Positions 34,572-42,818 of a DNA stretch of 64,000 bases are shown one piece after another. The translations under genes and the position numbers were made by a program. This DNA comes from Streptomyces albicerus (GTDB lineage: Bacteria > Actinomycetota > Actinomycetes > Streptomycetales > Streptomycetaceae): NCBI RefSeq assembly GCF_008905045.1, contig NZ_VWMY01000029.1, forward strand, positions 1 to 64,000, given 5' to 3'. The notes below the pieces were generated by a model. That model saw only the letters and a program-made list of their open reading frames with translations, ran no database searches and was not told the origin of the DNA. The number at the start of each line of letters is the position of its first letter. Positions within the stretch are counted from its first letter, which is position 1.

Positions 34572-35618
34572 TTACGGGAGTGCGCTCAGGGTGGGTACGC
34601 CGACCGGGGCGGACGACACGTCGGGAGCGTCCGGCCCCGTCGGGACGGCGGACTTGACCGGCACGCGCGGGGTGGCCGGCAGCTCCGGGGAGTCCGGCAG
34701 CTCCGGGACCTCAGGGACGTCCGGCACCTGCGGTACCTGAGGCACCTGCGGGGCCGCCAGCGTCGGCAGCGGAGACAGCGGGGCTTCCGGCAGGGAGGGC
34801 AGGGACAGCGGCACGAGCGGCAGACCGCCGGCCGACTGCGTCGCCTCCCGGCCGTCAGGCGCCGACATGGCCGAGGGCTCGCGTGCCTCCCGGGACCCCG
34901 CCCGGTCGCCGCCGTCGGGCCCGAGAGCCTCCGGGACCTGCGACACGGAGGGGCGGGGAGCCGCACCCTGTCCGCCCCAGTCGTGCGCGTACGGCAGGAC
35001 GAGTCCCGCCACTGCCAGGGTCGCCGCCGTCGAGGCCACCACCACGGCCTGCGCGTTGCCGCCTGTACGCGGCCGGCCCCGCCCGACCAGGAACAGGGCG
35101 AGCCCCAGCGTCCCGGCCAGCGAATTGCGCAGCGTCCTGCGGGCCCGGGCCAGCAGCGACTCGACCGTCCGGTAGCTCAGCCCCATCCGCACGGCGACCT
35201 GACCGACGTCCAGGTCCTCGGACTTCAGCCGGAGCGCCTCCGCCTGGCGGGCCGGCAGCTCCCCGCTGCGTACGGCCAGCCACTTCGCCTCGGCCCGGTC
35301 GCACACCGCCTCCTCCACCGGCACCGGTCCTGGCGCGATCAGCGTCGGGCTGCTGCGCACCTCGGCCTCGCGGTTGACCTGCCGGTACCGGTCGACGCAC
35401 AGCCGCATCGTGACCGTCGTCAGCCAGGCGCCGAGCCGCTCGTCGTCGAGATCCGGGCGTTCCGCGGCGCGCAGCATCGCCTCGTGCACGGCGTCCTCGG
35501 CGTCCTCCGGGCTCATCGACCGGCGGCGGGCCACCTTGAGCAGTTGCTCGCGGTGGCCCCACATGCGCTGCCAACGGTCGTGGGCGGCCTGTATCTCCGC
35601 AGGCATGTCGGTCGCCAT
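34572..35618 (-). CDS. ECF-type RNA polymerase sigma factor with C-terminal membrane extension
   Basis: 348 residues, about twice a simple ECF sigma. Sigma region 2 spans about 20-85 (DAEDAVHEAMLRAAERPDLDD, RLGAWLTTVTMRLCVDRYR). Region 4 spans about 110-165 (LPARQAEALRLKSEDLDVGQVA, GLSYRTVESLLARARRTLR). A hydrophobic helix follows (about 190-211, AVVVASTAATLAVAGLVLPY). The last 130 residues are Pro/Val-rich with repeats such as PQVPQVPQVPDVPEVPELP, predicted outside the membrane. The fused tail may replace a separate anti-sigma factor. Neighbours are a lytic transglycosylase upstream and the mce operon downstream. GAAGGG precedes the ATG. Confidence 0.85.
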   Translation of the reverse strand: MATDMPAEIQAAHDRWQRMWGHREQLLKVARRRSMSPEDAEDAVHEAMLRAAERPDLDDERLGAWLTTVTMRLCVDRYRQVNREAEVRSSPTLIAPGPVPVEEAVCDRAEAKWLAVRSGELPARQAEALRLKSEDLDVGQVAVRMGLSYRTVESLLARARRTLRNSLAGTLGLALFLVGRGRPRTGGNAQAVVVASTAATLAVAGLVLPYAHDWGGQGAAPRPSVSQVPEALGPDGGDRAGSREAREPSAMSAPDGREATQSAGGLPLVPLSLPSLPEAPLSPLPTLAAPQVPQVPQVPDVPEVPELPDSPELPATPRVPVKSAVPTGPDAPDVSSAPVGVPTLSALP

Positions 35619-35670
35619 GTGGGCCCCTTCGCGCTCTCGCCGGGCCTCTGCCGCCCGGCGGGGGGCGACA

Positions 35671-36744
35671 TTACCGCCCGGTAGTCGCGGTTGTGGAGGG
35701 GCTGGGGCTCATCGAGTTCTCATCGTTGCCGCCGGTCAGCGGACCGGTGCCGGGCAGCACCGCGTCGCCGGGCAGGTCGACGTCCGGGCCGGGCAGCGGG
35801 ATCACGGGCTCCTCCGACTCCTCGGCCCCGCCCGCCGGACGCGAGGCACTGGGGGCGGGGGAGGGGCTGGACGAGCGGGATCCACCGTGGCCCGGGCGGC
35901 CCGGGCGGCCCGGTGACGTCGGTGCGGGCTCGGGCGTGGCCCCGGACCGGGAAGGCTCCGACCGCTTCGGGCGCGGCGGGGCGGACTCCGCCGAGTGGTC
36001 CGGCACCACCCGGTGCCCTTCCAGGAAGTACGCGAACCACGCCCTGACCGTCCGGAGATAGGCCCGCGAGCGGTTGTAGCCGAGGATCGCCCGATCCAGG
36101 TCGCCGGGATCGGAGAGGTCCCTCCCCGCGCACAGATAACGCCCGGCGGCGAGCGCCGCGTCGAAGACGTTGTTCGGGTCGGCACGCCCGTCGCCGTTCC
36201 CGTCAGCGCCCCAGGTCGCCCAGGTCGACGGGATGAACTGCATCGGGCCGACCGCGCGGTCGTACACCGAGTCCCCGTCGTACGCTCCGCCGTCGCTGTC
36301 CCGGATGACGGCGAAGCCGTTGCCGTCCAGCCGCGGCCCGAGGATCGGCGCCGGGGTCGTACCGTCCGCGGACACCCGCCCGCCGCGCGCCTGCCCGGAC
36401 TCCACCTGGCCGATGGCGGCGAGCAGTTGCCAGCGCAGATGGCAGCCGGGGGCGCTGCGCGCGAGCTCGGACTCCGCCTCCCGGTACGCGGCGAAGACGC
36501 TCGCGGGCAGGGCGCCGGCCACCACCGGCGCCTCGCTCTCGCGTTCCCGGGTCCGCAGCGGCGGGAGCCGGGTGCGGTACGGAGTGTCGCCCGACACGCT
36601 CGGCCCGTGCGTGACGGGTGCCTTCTCCGCGGGCGCGGCCGCCCGTGCCGATACCGCCCCCGGTGCCTGTGACGCGGTCAGCGCCGCCATGGCCGCCGCA
36701 GCGATCGCCGTACCCTTGGCGCCTCTGAGTCTGTGCCCCGCCAT
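35671..36744 (-). CDS. secreted lytic murein transglycosylase (MltB/SLT-like)
   Basis: 357 residues. The N-terminus is a signal peptide (basic start, AIAAAAMAALTASQ core). The catalytic domain lies at about 80-250: ASVFAAYREAESEL, then LAAIGQVESG with the likely catalytic Glu115, AVGPMQFIPSTWATWGADGNGDG, and the closing ILGYNRSRAYLRTVRAW. This order matches MltB-type transglycosylases, which cleave peptidoglycan to 1,6-anhydroMurNAc. The remaining 100 residues are a disordered Pro/Ser/Gly-rich tail. It lies 52 bases before the membrane-linked sigma gene on the same strand, so the two may be co-expressed. Confidence 0.88.
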   Translation of the reverse strand: MAGHRLRGAKGTAIAAAAMAALTASQAPGAVSARAAAPAEKAPVTHGPSVSGDTPYRTRLPPLRTRERESEAPVVAGALPASVFAAYREAESELARSAPGCHLRWQLLAAIGQVESGQARGGRVSADGTTPAPILGPRLDGNGFAVIRDSDGGAYDGDSVYDRAVGPMQFIPSTWATWGADGNGDGRADPNNVFDAALAAGRYLCAGRDLSDPGDLDRAILGYNRSRAYLRTVRAWFAYFLEGHRVVPDHSAESAPPRPKRSEPSRSGATPEPAPTSPGRPGRPGHGGSRSSSPSPAPSASRPAGGAEESEEPVIPLPGPDVDLPGDAVLPGTGPLTGGNDENSMSPSPSTTATTGR

Positions 36745-36967
36745 GTTGCCGTCCCCTCCCTGTACGGACTCCGTCGCCTGCTCTACGCGGCGGGGCCGCC
36801 GGTCCGTCGCCCGGCGCGGTGATTTCGTCCTGCACCACGCAGGTCCTCGTTGTGGCCTCGCGCACGGTGGAGCGCCTCGTGTTGGCTAGGGTCACCCTGT
36901 GGCGGACGGACCGGCTCCGTCGCCGTGAAACTGTAAGTGCAGGTCAGGACGGTATTTTGGGGGCACA

Positions 36968-37219
36968 GTGCGATTGAGAGTTGAGTTCACGACCGAGCCC
37001 TTCGATCTCGAAGAGGCACCGCCGCACGCGCTGGTGGCCCGCGAGGTCATCGAGGCGGCCGAGCTGGACGCCGTGGACGTCGGCCCGTTCGGCAACACCG
37101 CCGAAGGCGGCGCGGACTCGGTGCTCACCGCCGTCGACGCGCTGCTGCGCAAGGCCCTGGAAGCGGGCGCCACCCGGGTCTCGCTGCAGGTCAACGTGAT
37201 CGGGGAGGGGGATCGGTGA
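36968..37219 (+). CDS. MTH1187/YkoF-like (DUF77, thiamine-binding type) protein
   Basis: 83 residues from GTG 36968, with a GGGGG run upstream. The pattern ALVAREVIEAAELDAVDVGPFGNTAEG, then DSVLTAVDALLRKALEAGATRVSLQVNV matches the MTH1187 ferredoxin-like fold (a strand, a P-x-G-x-x-x-E-G turn, an amphipathic helix, a last strand). Relatives bind thiamine or related pyrimidines as oligomers. The stop overlaps the next gene as GTGA. Its position at the head of the urate-degradation genes suggests ligand sensing or binding there, which is inference. Confidence 0.65.
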   Translation: MRLRVEFTTEPFDLEEAPPHALVAREVIEAAELDAVDVGPFGNTAEGGADSVLTAVDALLRKALEAGATRVSLQVNVIGEGDR

Positions 37220-37584
37220 CCGGTACCGGGGACGACCCCTTCGTCACGGCCGTCAAGCCCCTGGTCGACGCCATGGGCGGCGAGATGCTCCCGCCCGACG
37301 CGGCCGGCCCCGATGACGTCGTGCTCTCCTGGGAGGGCGCCGACGTCGTCGCCGTACGCCTGCCCCAGCTCGCCGACTCGCTGGACCACATCCTGGCCGC
37401 CCTGGAGCGCAAGCGCGGCAAGCCCCTGGCCGAGCTGGACCGCAAGGCCAAGCAGGAGGTCGTACGGATACTCGAGGCCCGCGGAGCCTTCTCCGTGCGG
37501 CACGGCGTGGAGACCGTGGCGAGCGCTCTCGGCGTGAGCCGGTTCACCGTCTACAACTACCTGAACCGCGAGAAGGACTCCTGA
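37216..37584 (+). CDS. helix-turn-helix protein with DauR/YheO-like HTH
   Basis: 122 residues from GTG 37216, translationally coupled to the previous small gene. The C-terminal 60 residues read AELDRKAKQEVVRILEARGAF, then VRHGVETVASALGVSRFTVYNYLN. This is the HTH found at the end of YheO/DauR-type regulators, but the PAS-like sensory half is missing. The N-terminal half is an acidic 60-residue segment (VVLSWEGADVVAVRLPQL). It may read its signal through the coupled MTH1187-type partner. A terminator and then the uraD promoter follow, which makes it a candidate regulator of the urate genes. Confidence 0.65.
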   Translation: MTGTGDDPFVTAVKPLVDAMGGEMLPPDAAGPDDVVLSWEGADVVAVRLPQLADSLDHILAALERKRGKPLAELDRKAKQEVVRILEARGAFSVRHGVETVASALGVSRFTVYNYLNREKDS

Positions 37585-37651
37585 AGGCCTGCAAAAGCCC
37601 CTGACCAGGGAAAACGCGGCGAAGGGCGACTGACCCGCACCGCCGCCACCC

Positions 37652-37680
37652 ACCGCCGTCCGGCATCCGGGCGGCGGTTT
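37652..37680 (+). terminator. hairpin terminator between the HTH gene and uraD
   Basis: A 12-base stem with one G-U pair: ACCGCCGTCCGG (37652-37663), loop CAT, CCGGGCGGCGGT (37667-37678), followed by TTCC. It separates the HTH gene from the uraD promoter. Confidence 0.75.
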
Positions 37681-37709
37681 CCGTTCCCCGGATTCGTTAC
37701 CCCGATTTT

Positions 37710-37749
37710 TCAACAAAGTGTTGACGTGGTGTTTCGAAGGGCGTTAGCT
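37710..37749 (+). promoter_or_regulatory. uraD operon promoter with palindrome over the -35
   Basis: TTGACG (37721-37726), 17 bases, TTAGCT (37744-37749). The perfect palindrome TCAACAAAGTGTTGA (37710-37724) overlaps the -35 box and differs by a single base from the one at katA; the shared stretch TTTCAACAAA(G/C)TGTTGACG is 19 bases long. Confidence 0.65.
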
Positions 37750-37788
37750 GGCCGCAGCCCGTCCAGCACAAGGCCACGGAGGCTTCCC

Positions 37789-38307
37789 GTGACTTCGAGT
37801 ACGACACCTGGCGGCCTCGCCCGGTTCAACGCCCTGGAGGAGCACGCGGCCTATGCCGCCCTCCATGACGTGTGTGCCTCGGCGACATGGGCGCACAGGC
37901 TGCTCGCCCGGCGTCCGTACGCCACCGCCGACCACCTCTTCGCCGAGAGCGACGCCGCCATGGCCGATCTGACCACCGCGGACCTGGCGGAGGCGATGGC
38001 AGGGCACCCGCCGATCGGGCGCCCGAAGCCCGGGGACCCGACCTCCTCGCGCGAGCAGCGCGGTATGGCCGGCGCCTCCGAGCAGCTCAAGGAGGAGATG
38101 CTCGAACTGAACCTGGCGTACCAGGAGAAGTTCGGCCATGTCTTTCTGATCTGCGCGACCGGCCGCACCGGCGAGCAGATGCGCGACGCGGTCAAGGAGC
38201 GGATCGGCAACGCGCCCGAGCAGGAGCGCGAGATCGTGCGCATCGAACTGGGCAAGATCAACCGCATCCGGCTCGCCCGACTTGTCGAAGAGGACGCACC
38301 AGAATGA
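37789..38307 (+). CDS. uraD: 2-oxo-4-hydroxy-4-carboxy-5-ureidoimidazoline (OHCU) decarboxylase
   Basis: 172 residues from GTG 37789, with GGAGG six bases upstream. The all-helical UraD fold is recognisable from FNALEEHAAYAALHDVCAS, then AMAGHPPIGRP with catalytic His73, SREQRGMAGA with Glu89, and EKFGHVFLICATGRTGEQM. It carries out the last step of urate oxidation, decarboxylating OHCU to S-allantoin. It opens the operon; the stop overlaps uraH as ATGA. It shares promoter features with katA. Confidence 0.94.
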   Translation: MTSSTTPGGLARFNALEEHAAYAALHDVCASATWAHRLLARRPYATADHLFAESDAAMADLTTADLAEAMAGHPPIGRPKPGDPTSSREQRGMAGASEQLKEEMLELNLAYQEKFGHVFLICATGRTGEQMRDAVKERIGNAPEQEREIVRIELGKINRIRLARLVEEDAPE

Positions 38308-38693
38308 GCACCAGCACCACCGCTTCCGTGTCCACGCACATCCTGGACACCAGCGTCGGCCGCCCCGCCGACGGTGTCGCCGTCCACCTCGCCGCCCGCG
38401 CCGGCCGCGAAGCGGACTGGCGGGCGCTCGGCGGCTCCGCGACCGACGCGGACGGGCGGTGCAAGGATCTTCCGGCCCTGCCGGAGGGAACCACACACGT
38501 ACGGCTCGACTTCGCCGTCGAACCGTATTTCGAGAAGAAGCAAGCCGATGCGCAGCAGGACGCCCCCGCGAATCGGGACAGCGGCGCGTTTTTCCCCGAG
38601 GTGGCGATCACCTTCGCCGTCAGCCCCGGGGAGCACTATCACGTACCGCTGCTGCTCAACCCGTTCGGCTACTCCGTATACCGAGGGAGCTAG
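38304..38693 (+). CDS. uraH: 5-hydroxyisourate hydrolase (transthyretin-like)
   Basis: 129 residues from ATG 38304 (ATGA overlap with uraD). The signature parts of HIU hydrolases are present: VSTHILDTSVGRPADGV at the N-terminus, with the catalytic His, and the C-terminal tetrapeptide YRGS, which separates the enzyme from true transthyretins. YHVPLLLNPFGYSVYRGS and ARAGREADWRALG fit the beta-sandwich. It hydrolyses 5-hydroxyisourate made by uricase to OHCU. There is a small insertion of charged residues (EKKQADAQQDAPANRDSG) in the middle. The uricase start follows after 5 bases. Confidence 0.95.
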   Translation: MSTSTTASVSTHILDTSVGRPADGVAVHLAARAGREADWRALGGSATDADGRCKDLPALPEGTTHVRLDFAVEPYFEKKQADAQQDAPANRDSGAFFPEVAITFAVSPGEHYHVPLLLNPFGYSVYRGS

Positions 38694-38698
38694 CAGAC

Positions 38699-39622
38699 AT
38701 GCCCACGATTCTGGGACAGAACCAGTACGGCAAGGCCGAGAACCGAGTCGTAAAGATCACGCGGGACGGCGCCACCCACCACATCAAGGACCTGAACGTC
38801 TCCGTGTCGCTGAGCGGCGACATGGACGAGGTCCACTACTCCGGCTCGAACGCGAACGTTCTGCCGACGGACACCACCAAGAACACGGTGTACGCCTTCG
38901 CCAAGGAGCACGGCATCGAGTCCGCCGAGCAGTTCGGCATCCACCTCGCCCGGCACTTCGTGACGAGTCAGGAGCCGATCGAGACGGCGCGCATCCGCAT
39001 CGAGGAGTACGCCTGGGAGCGGATCGAGGCCTCCGACGCGAACTCCAAGTTCATCGGCGCCGACGAGGTCAAGCACTCCTTCGTGCGGCAGGGCCAGGAG
39101 ACCCGGGTCACCCAGATCACCTACGACGGTGAGCGGTGGGAGGTCATTTCCGGCCTCAAGGACCTCGTCGTGATGAACTCGACGAACTCCGAGTTCTGGG
39201 GCTACGTCAAGGACAAGTACACGACGCTCCCCGAGGCGTACGACCGCATCCTGGCCACCCAGGTCTCCGGCCGCTGGCGGTTCAACTGGACCGACGACGA
39301 GCAGAAGATGCCCAACTGGGAGAAGTCCTACGAGCAGGTGAAGAAGCACATGCTCCAGGCCTTCGCGGAGACGTACTCGCTGTCGCTCCAGCAGACCCTG
39401 TACCAAATGGGCTCGCGGATCATCAACAACCGCAGCGAGATAGACGAGGTCCGCTTCTCGCTGCCGAACAAGCACCACTTCCTCGTCGACCTGGAGCCGT
39501 TCGGCCTCAAGAACGAGAATGAGGTGTACTTCGCCGCCGACCGCCCGTACGGCCTGATCGAGGCCACGATCCTCAGGGACGGGTGCGAGGCGCACATACC
39601 GGTGGACCTCACCAACCTCTGA
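38699..39622 (+). CDS. urate oxidase (uricase)
   Basis: 307 residues, the normal length, with two tandem T-fold domains. The active-site pair is visible: Lys12 (QYGKAENRV) and Thr57 (VLPTDTTKNTVYAF). RHFVTSQEPIETARIRIEEYAWERI and EVRFSLPNKHHFLVDL are family motifs. It oxidises urate with O2 to 5-hydroxyisourate and H2O2 without a cofactor, as a homotetramer in the cytoplasm. It is the third gene of the operon. The peroxide it makes gives a reason for the katA-like operator at this operon. Confidence 0.96.
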   Translation: MPTILGQNQYGKAENRVVKITRDGATHHIKDLNVSVSLSGDMDEVHYSGSNANVLPTDTTKNTVYAFAKEHGIESAEQFGIHLARHFVTSQEPIETARIRIEEYAWERIEASDANSKFIGADEVKHSFVRQGQETRVTQITYDGERWEVISGLKDLVVMNSTNSEFWGYVKDKYTTLPEAYDRILATQVSGRWRFNWTDDEQKMPNWEKSYEQVKKHMLQAFAETYSLSLQQTLYQMGSRIINNRSEIDEVRFSLPNKHHFLVDLEPFGLKNENEVYFAADRPYGLIEATILRDGCEAHIPVDLTNL

Positions 39623-39724
39623 CCCTCACCTCTCTCGGCACCCGCGGCCCGCCCGGGCGGGCCGCGGCACTCAAACCTCCCAGGGTCCTGCCGTGCCCGA
39701 TCCGAAGAACGCAAAGGACGAACC

Positions 39725-41110
39725 ATGGCAGCATCGGCAGCCCGGCGCATCGTCATCGAGAACTGCGCGATCGCGACGGTGGACGCGGGCGACACGGAGT
39801 ACACGTCGGGTCACCTGGTCCTGGCGGACAACCGCATCGAGTCACTCGGAGCGGGCAGGGCCCCGGAGGGCCTGGAGAACGTCGTACGCCGTATCGACGC
39901 GACCGGCCACCTCGTGACCCCGGGGCTGGTCAACACCCACCACCACTTCTACCAGTGGATCACCCGCGGCCTCGCCACGGACCACAACCTCTTCAACTGG
40001 CTCGTCGCCCTCTACCCGACGTGGGCGCGCATCGACGAGCGGATGACGTACGCGGCCGCCCAGGGCTCCCTCGGCATGATGGCCCGCGGCGGAGTCACCA
40101 CCGCGATGGACCACCACTACGTCTTCCCGCAGGGCTCCGGCGACCTGTCGGGCTCGATCATCCGGGCCGCGCGCGAGATGGGCGTCCGCTTCACCCTCGC
40201 CCGCGGTTCCATGGACCGCAGCGAGAAGGACGGCGGGCTGCCGCCGGACTTCGCGGTCGAGACCCTCGAAGGAGCACTGGCCGCCACCGAGGCGACCGTC
40301 GACGAGCACCACGACGCGTCCTTCGGCGCCATGACACAGGTGGCCGTGGCCCCCTGCTCGCCGTTCTCCGTGTCGACCGAACTGCTCAAGCAGGGCGCGG
40401 AGTTGGCACGGCGGAAGGGCGTCCGCCTCCACACGCACGGGTCGGAGACGGTCGAGGAGGAGCAGTTCTGCAAGGAACTGTTCGGGATGGGCCCGACCGA
40501 CTACTTCGAGTCGACGGGCTGGCTCGGCGAGGACGTGTGGATGGCGCACTGCGTCCACATGAACGACTCCGACATCGCCGCCTTCGCCCGTACGAAGACG
40601 GGGGTGGCCCACTGTCCTTCGTCCAACGCCCGTCTGGCGGCCGGGATCGCGCGCGTCCCCGACATGCTGGCGGCCGGCGTCCCGGTCGGCCTCGGTGTCG
40701 ACGGCACGGCGTCGAACGAGTCCGGCGAACTGCACACCGAACTGCGCAACGCCCTGCTCATCAACCGCCTCGGCGCCCACCGCGAGGCCGCCCTGAATGC
40801 CCGTCAGGCGCTGCGGCTCGGTACGTACGGCGGTGCCCAAGTCCTGGGCCGCGCAGGCGAGATCGGCTCCCTCGAACCGGGCAAGCTCGCCGACCTGGTG
40901 CTGTGGAAGCTGGACACCCTGGCCCACGCGTCGATCGCCGATCCGGTCACCGCCCTCGTCTTCGGCGCCGCGGCGCCGGTCACCGCCTCGTTCGTGGGCG
41001 GCGAGCAGATCGTCGAGAACGGCCGCCTGCTGCACGTCGACGAGGACGCCATCGCCCGCTCCACGCGGGACGAGGCCCAGCGCCTCGCGCGCATCGCCGC
41101 GCAGGCCTGA
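39725..41110 (+). CDS. amidohydrolase, 8-oxoguanine/guanine-type deaminase
   Basis: 461 residues. It is a metal-dependent amidohydrolase of the AtzA/TrzN/8-oxoguanine deaminase group. Metal ligands lie in LVNTHHHFYQW, THGSETVEEE, MAHCVHM and VDGTASNESGEL (Asp). The motif HCPSSNARLAAG and the sequence as a whole resemble 8-oxoguanine deaminases, which yield urate from 8-oxoguanine. That fits its place 102 bases after uricase. Guanine deamination is an alternative that the sequence alone does not exclude. A strong hairpin follows it. Confidence 0.85.
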   Translation: MAASAARRIVIENCAIATVDAGDTEYTSGHLVLADNRIESLGAGRAPEGLENVVRRIDATGHLVTPGLVNTHHHFYQWITRGLATDHNLFNWLVALYPTWARIDERMTYAAAQGSLGMMARGGVTTAMDHHYVFPQGSGDLSGSIIRAAREMGVRFTLARGSMDRSEKDGGLPPDFAVETLEGALAATEATVDEHHDASFGAMTQVAVAPCSPFSVSTELLKQGAELARRKGVRLHTHGSETVEEEQFCKELFGMGPTDYFESTGWLGEDVWMAHCVHMNDSDIAAFARTKTGVAHCPSSNARLAAGIARVPDMLAAGVPVGLGVDGTASNESGELHTELRNALLINRLGAHREAALNARQALRLGTYGGAQVLGRAGEIGSLEPGKLADLVLWKLDTLAHASIADPVTALVFGAAAPVTASFVGGEQIVENGRLLHVDEDAIARSTRDEAQRLARIAAQA

Positions 41111-41180
41111 CCTGTAAAGATCTCCGGCTGAGGGGGACGGCCCTCGGCCGGTGGCCATGGACCCGAGCGGGGTCCACGGC

Positions 41181-41229
41181 GACCGTCTCCGGGGCGCGCG
41201 CATGGATGTGCGCGCGCCCCGGAACGGTC
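41181..41229 (+). terminator. hairpin terminator after the deaminase gene
   Basis: A 14-base perfect stem, CCGGGGCGCGCGCA (41189-41202) and TGCGCGCGCCCCGG (41209-41222), with loop TGGATG. It is extended past a small bulge by GACCGT (41181-41186) and ACGGTC (41224-41229). It may allow differential expression of the permease downstream. Confidence 0.85.
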
Positions 41230-41336
41230 TCCCGCCACGTCCCCTGTGACGGGCATCGTCCCGGTCCCGCACGACCGCGCCCCACCTCCCTGACACCCAC
41301 GTCAACGCCGACGTGCAACCGACCGGAGGAGCCGCA

Positions 41337-42761
41337 GTGGCCGCCCAGCCCACGCCCAGCCAGACGGACGCCAGTCCGACTGGCGCTCAGAAGCACCCAG
41401 TTGACGAGAGACTCCCCGCCCTGAAGATGGCGACCAGCGGTCTGCAGCACGTGGCCGCCATGTACGCGGGTGTGGTCGCCCCGCCTCTGATCGTCGGCGC
41501 GGCCGTGGGACTCTCCGCGACCGAACTGACCTTCCTCACCGGCGCCTGCCTGTTCACCGCGGGCCTCGCCACCTTCCTGCAGACCCTCGGTTTCTGGAAG
41601 ATCGGCGCGCGGCTGCCGTTCGTCAACGGTGTCACCTTCGCCGGTGTCGCCCCGATGATCGCGGTCGTCAACTCCACCGACGACAAGAGCGACGCGCTGC
41701 CCGTCATCTTCGGCGCGGTCATCGTCGCGGGCGTACTCGGCTTCTTCGCCGCCCCGTTCTTCAGCAAGGCGGTCCGCTTCTTCCCGCCCGTCGTCACCGG
41801 CACCGTCATCACACTCATCGGCATATCACTGATGCCGGTCGCCTTCGGCTGGGCACAGGGCCCCAACCCCACGGCGGACGACTACGGTTCGACGACCAAC
41901 CTGGGCCTGGCGGGCGCGACCCTCGTCATCGTCCTGCTCCTGCGCCGCTTCACCCGCGGCTTCGTCAAACAGATCGCCGTCCTGCTCGGCCTGGTCGCCG
42001 GCACGCTCGTCGCCATCCCCTTCGGCGCCACCGACTTCGGCCCGGTCGCCGATGCGGCCGTCATCGGTTTCCCCACCCCGTTCCACTTCGGCGCGCCGCA
42101 GTTCCAGCTCGCCGCGATCCTGTCCCTGTGCGTGGTGATGGTGGTCTCGATGACCGAATCGACCGCGGACATGCTGGCGTTGGGCGAGATCGTCGAGCGC
42201 CCGGCCGACGAGAAGACCATCGCGGCGGGCCTGCGCGCCGACACCCTCGGCTCGGCCGTCAGCCCGCTCTTCAACGGCTTCATGTGCAGCGCCTTCGCCC
42301 AGAACATCGGCCTGGTGGCCATGACGAAGATCCGCAGCCGGTACGTCGTCGCCACGGGCGGCGGCTTCCTGGTCCTGATGGGTCTGTGCCCGATGGCGGC
42401 GTCACTGATCGCCGTGGTGCCCCGCCCCGTGCTCGGCGGCGCGGGCGTGGTGCTGTTCGGCTCGGTCGCCGCGAGCGGCATCCAGACCCTGGTCAAGGCG
42501 GGCCTGGAGAAGGACAACAACGTCCTGATCGTGGCGGTCTCGCTGGCCGTGGGCATCATCCCGATCACGGCGCCGGAGTTCTACCACGCGTTCCCGGAGA
42601 CCGCGAAGATCATCCTGGACTCGGGGATCTCGACGGGGTGCGTGGCGGCCGTCGTCCTGAACCTCGTCTTCAATCACCTGGGCGGGGCCCGCGAGGCCGA
42701 CGACGAGGTGACGGCACCGATGGAGCCGGCTGCGGCTCGCAAGGCGGCTTCGGCCCACTGA
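41337..42761 (+). CDS. NCS2-family nucleobase (urate/xanthine) permease
   Basis: 474 residues from GTG 41337, with GGAGGAG upstream. About twelve to fourteen membrane helices. NCS2 landmarks are GLQHVAAMYAGVVAPPLIVG in helix 1, FVNGVTFAGVAPMI, the substrate-site helix VVSMTESTADMLALGEI, and FNGFMCSAFAQNIGLVAMTKIRSRYV, which resembles the family signature. Members import uric acid, xanthine or uracil with H+ or Na+. Placement after uricase and the deaminase favours urate or xanthine. It is the last gene of the urate module. Confidence 0.92.
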   Translation: MAAQPTPSQTDASPTGAQKHPVDERLPALKMATSGLQHVAAMYAGVVAPPLIVGAAVGLSATELTFLTGACLFTAGLATFLQTLGFWKIGARLPFVNGVTFAGVAPMIAVVNSTDDKSDALPVIFGAVIVAGVLGFFAAPFFSKAVRFFPPVVTGTVITLIGISLMPVAFGWAQGPNPTADDYGSTTNLGLAGATLVIVLLLRRFTRGFVKQIAVLLGLVAGTLVAIPFGATDFGPVADAAVIGFPTPFHFGAPQFQLAAILSLCVVMVVSMTESTADMLALGEIVERPADEKTIAAGLRADTLGSAVSPLFNGFMCSAFAQNIGLVAMTKIRSRYVVATGGGFLVLMGLCPMAASLIAVVPRPVLGGAGVVLFGSVAASGIQTLVKAGLEKDNNVLIVAVSLAVGIIPITAPEFYHAFPETAKIILDSGISTGCVAAVVLNLVFNHLGGAREADDEVTAPMEPAAARKAASAH

Positions 42762-42776
42762 GCCTCCCGTACGGGC

Positions 42777-42807
42777 AGGGCGCGGCACTTGGTGTGTGCC
42801 GCGCCCT
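42777..42807. terminator. bidirectional hairpin between the permease and chitosanase genes
   Basis: A 12-base perfect stem, AGGGCGCGGCAC (42777-42788) and GTGCCGCGCCCT (42796-42807), with a 7-base loop, between two convergent stops. Confidence 0.88.
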
Positions 42808-42818
42808 TGGCAGTTCCG

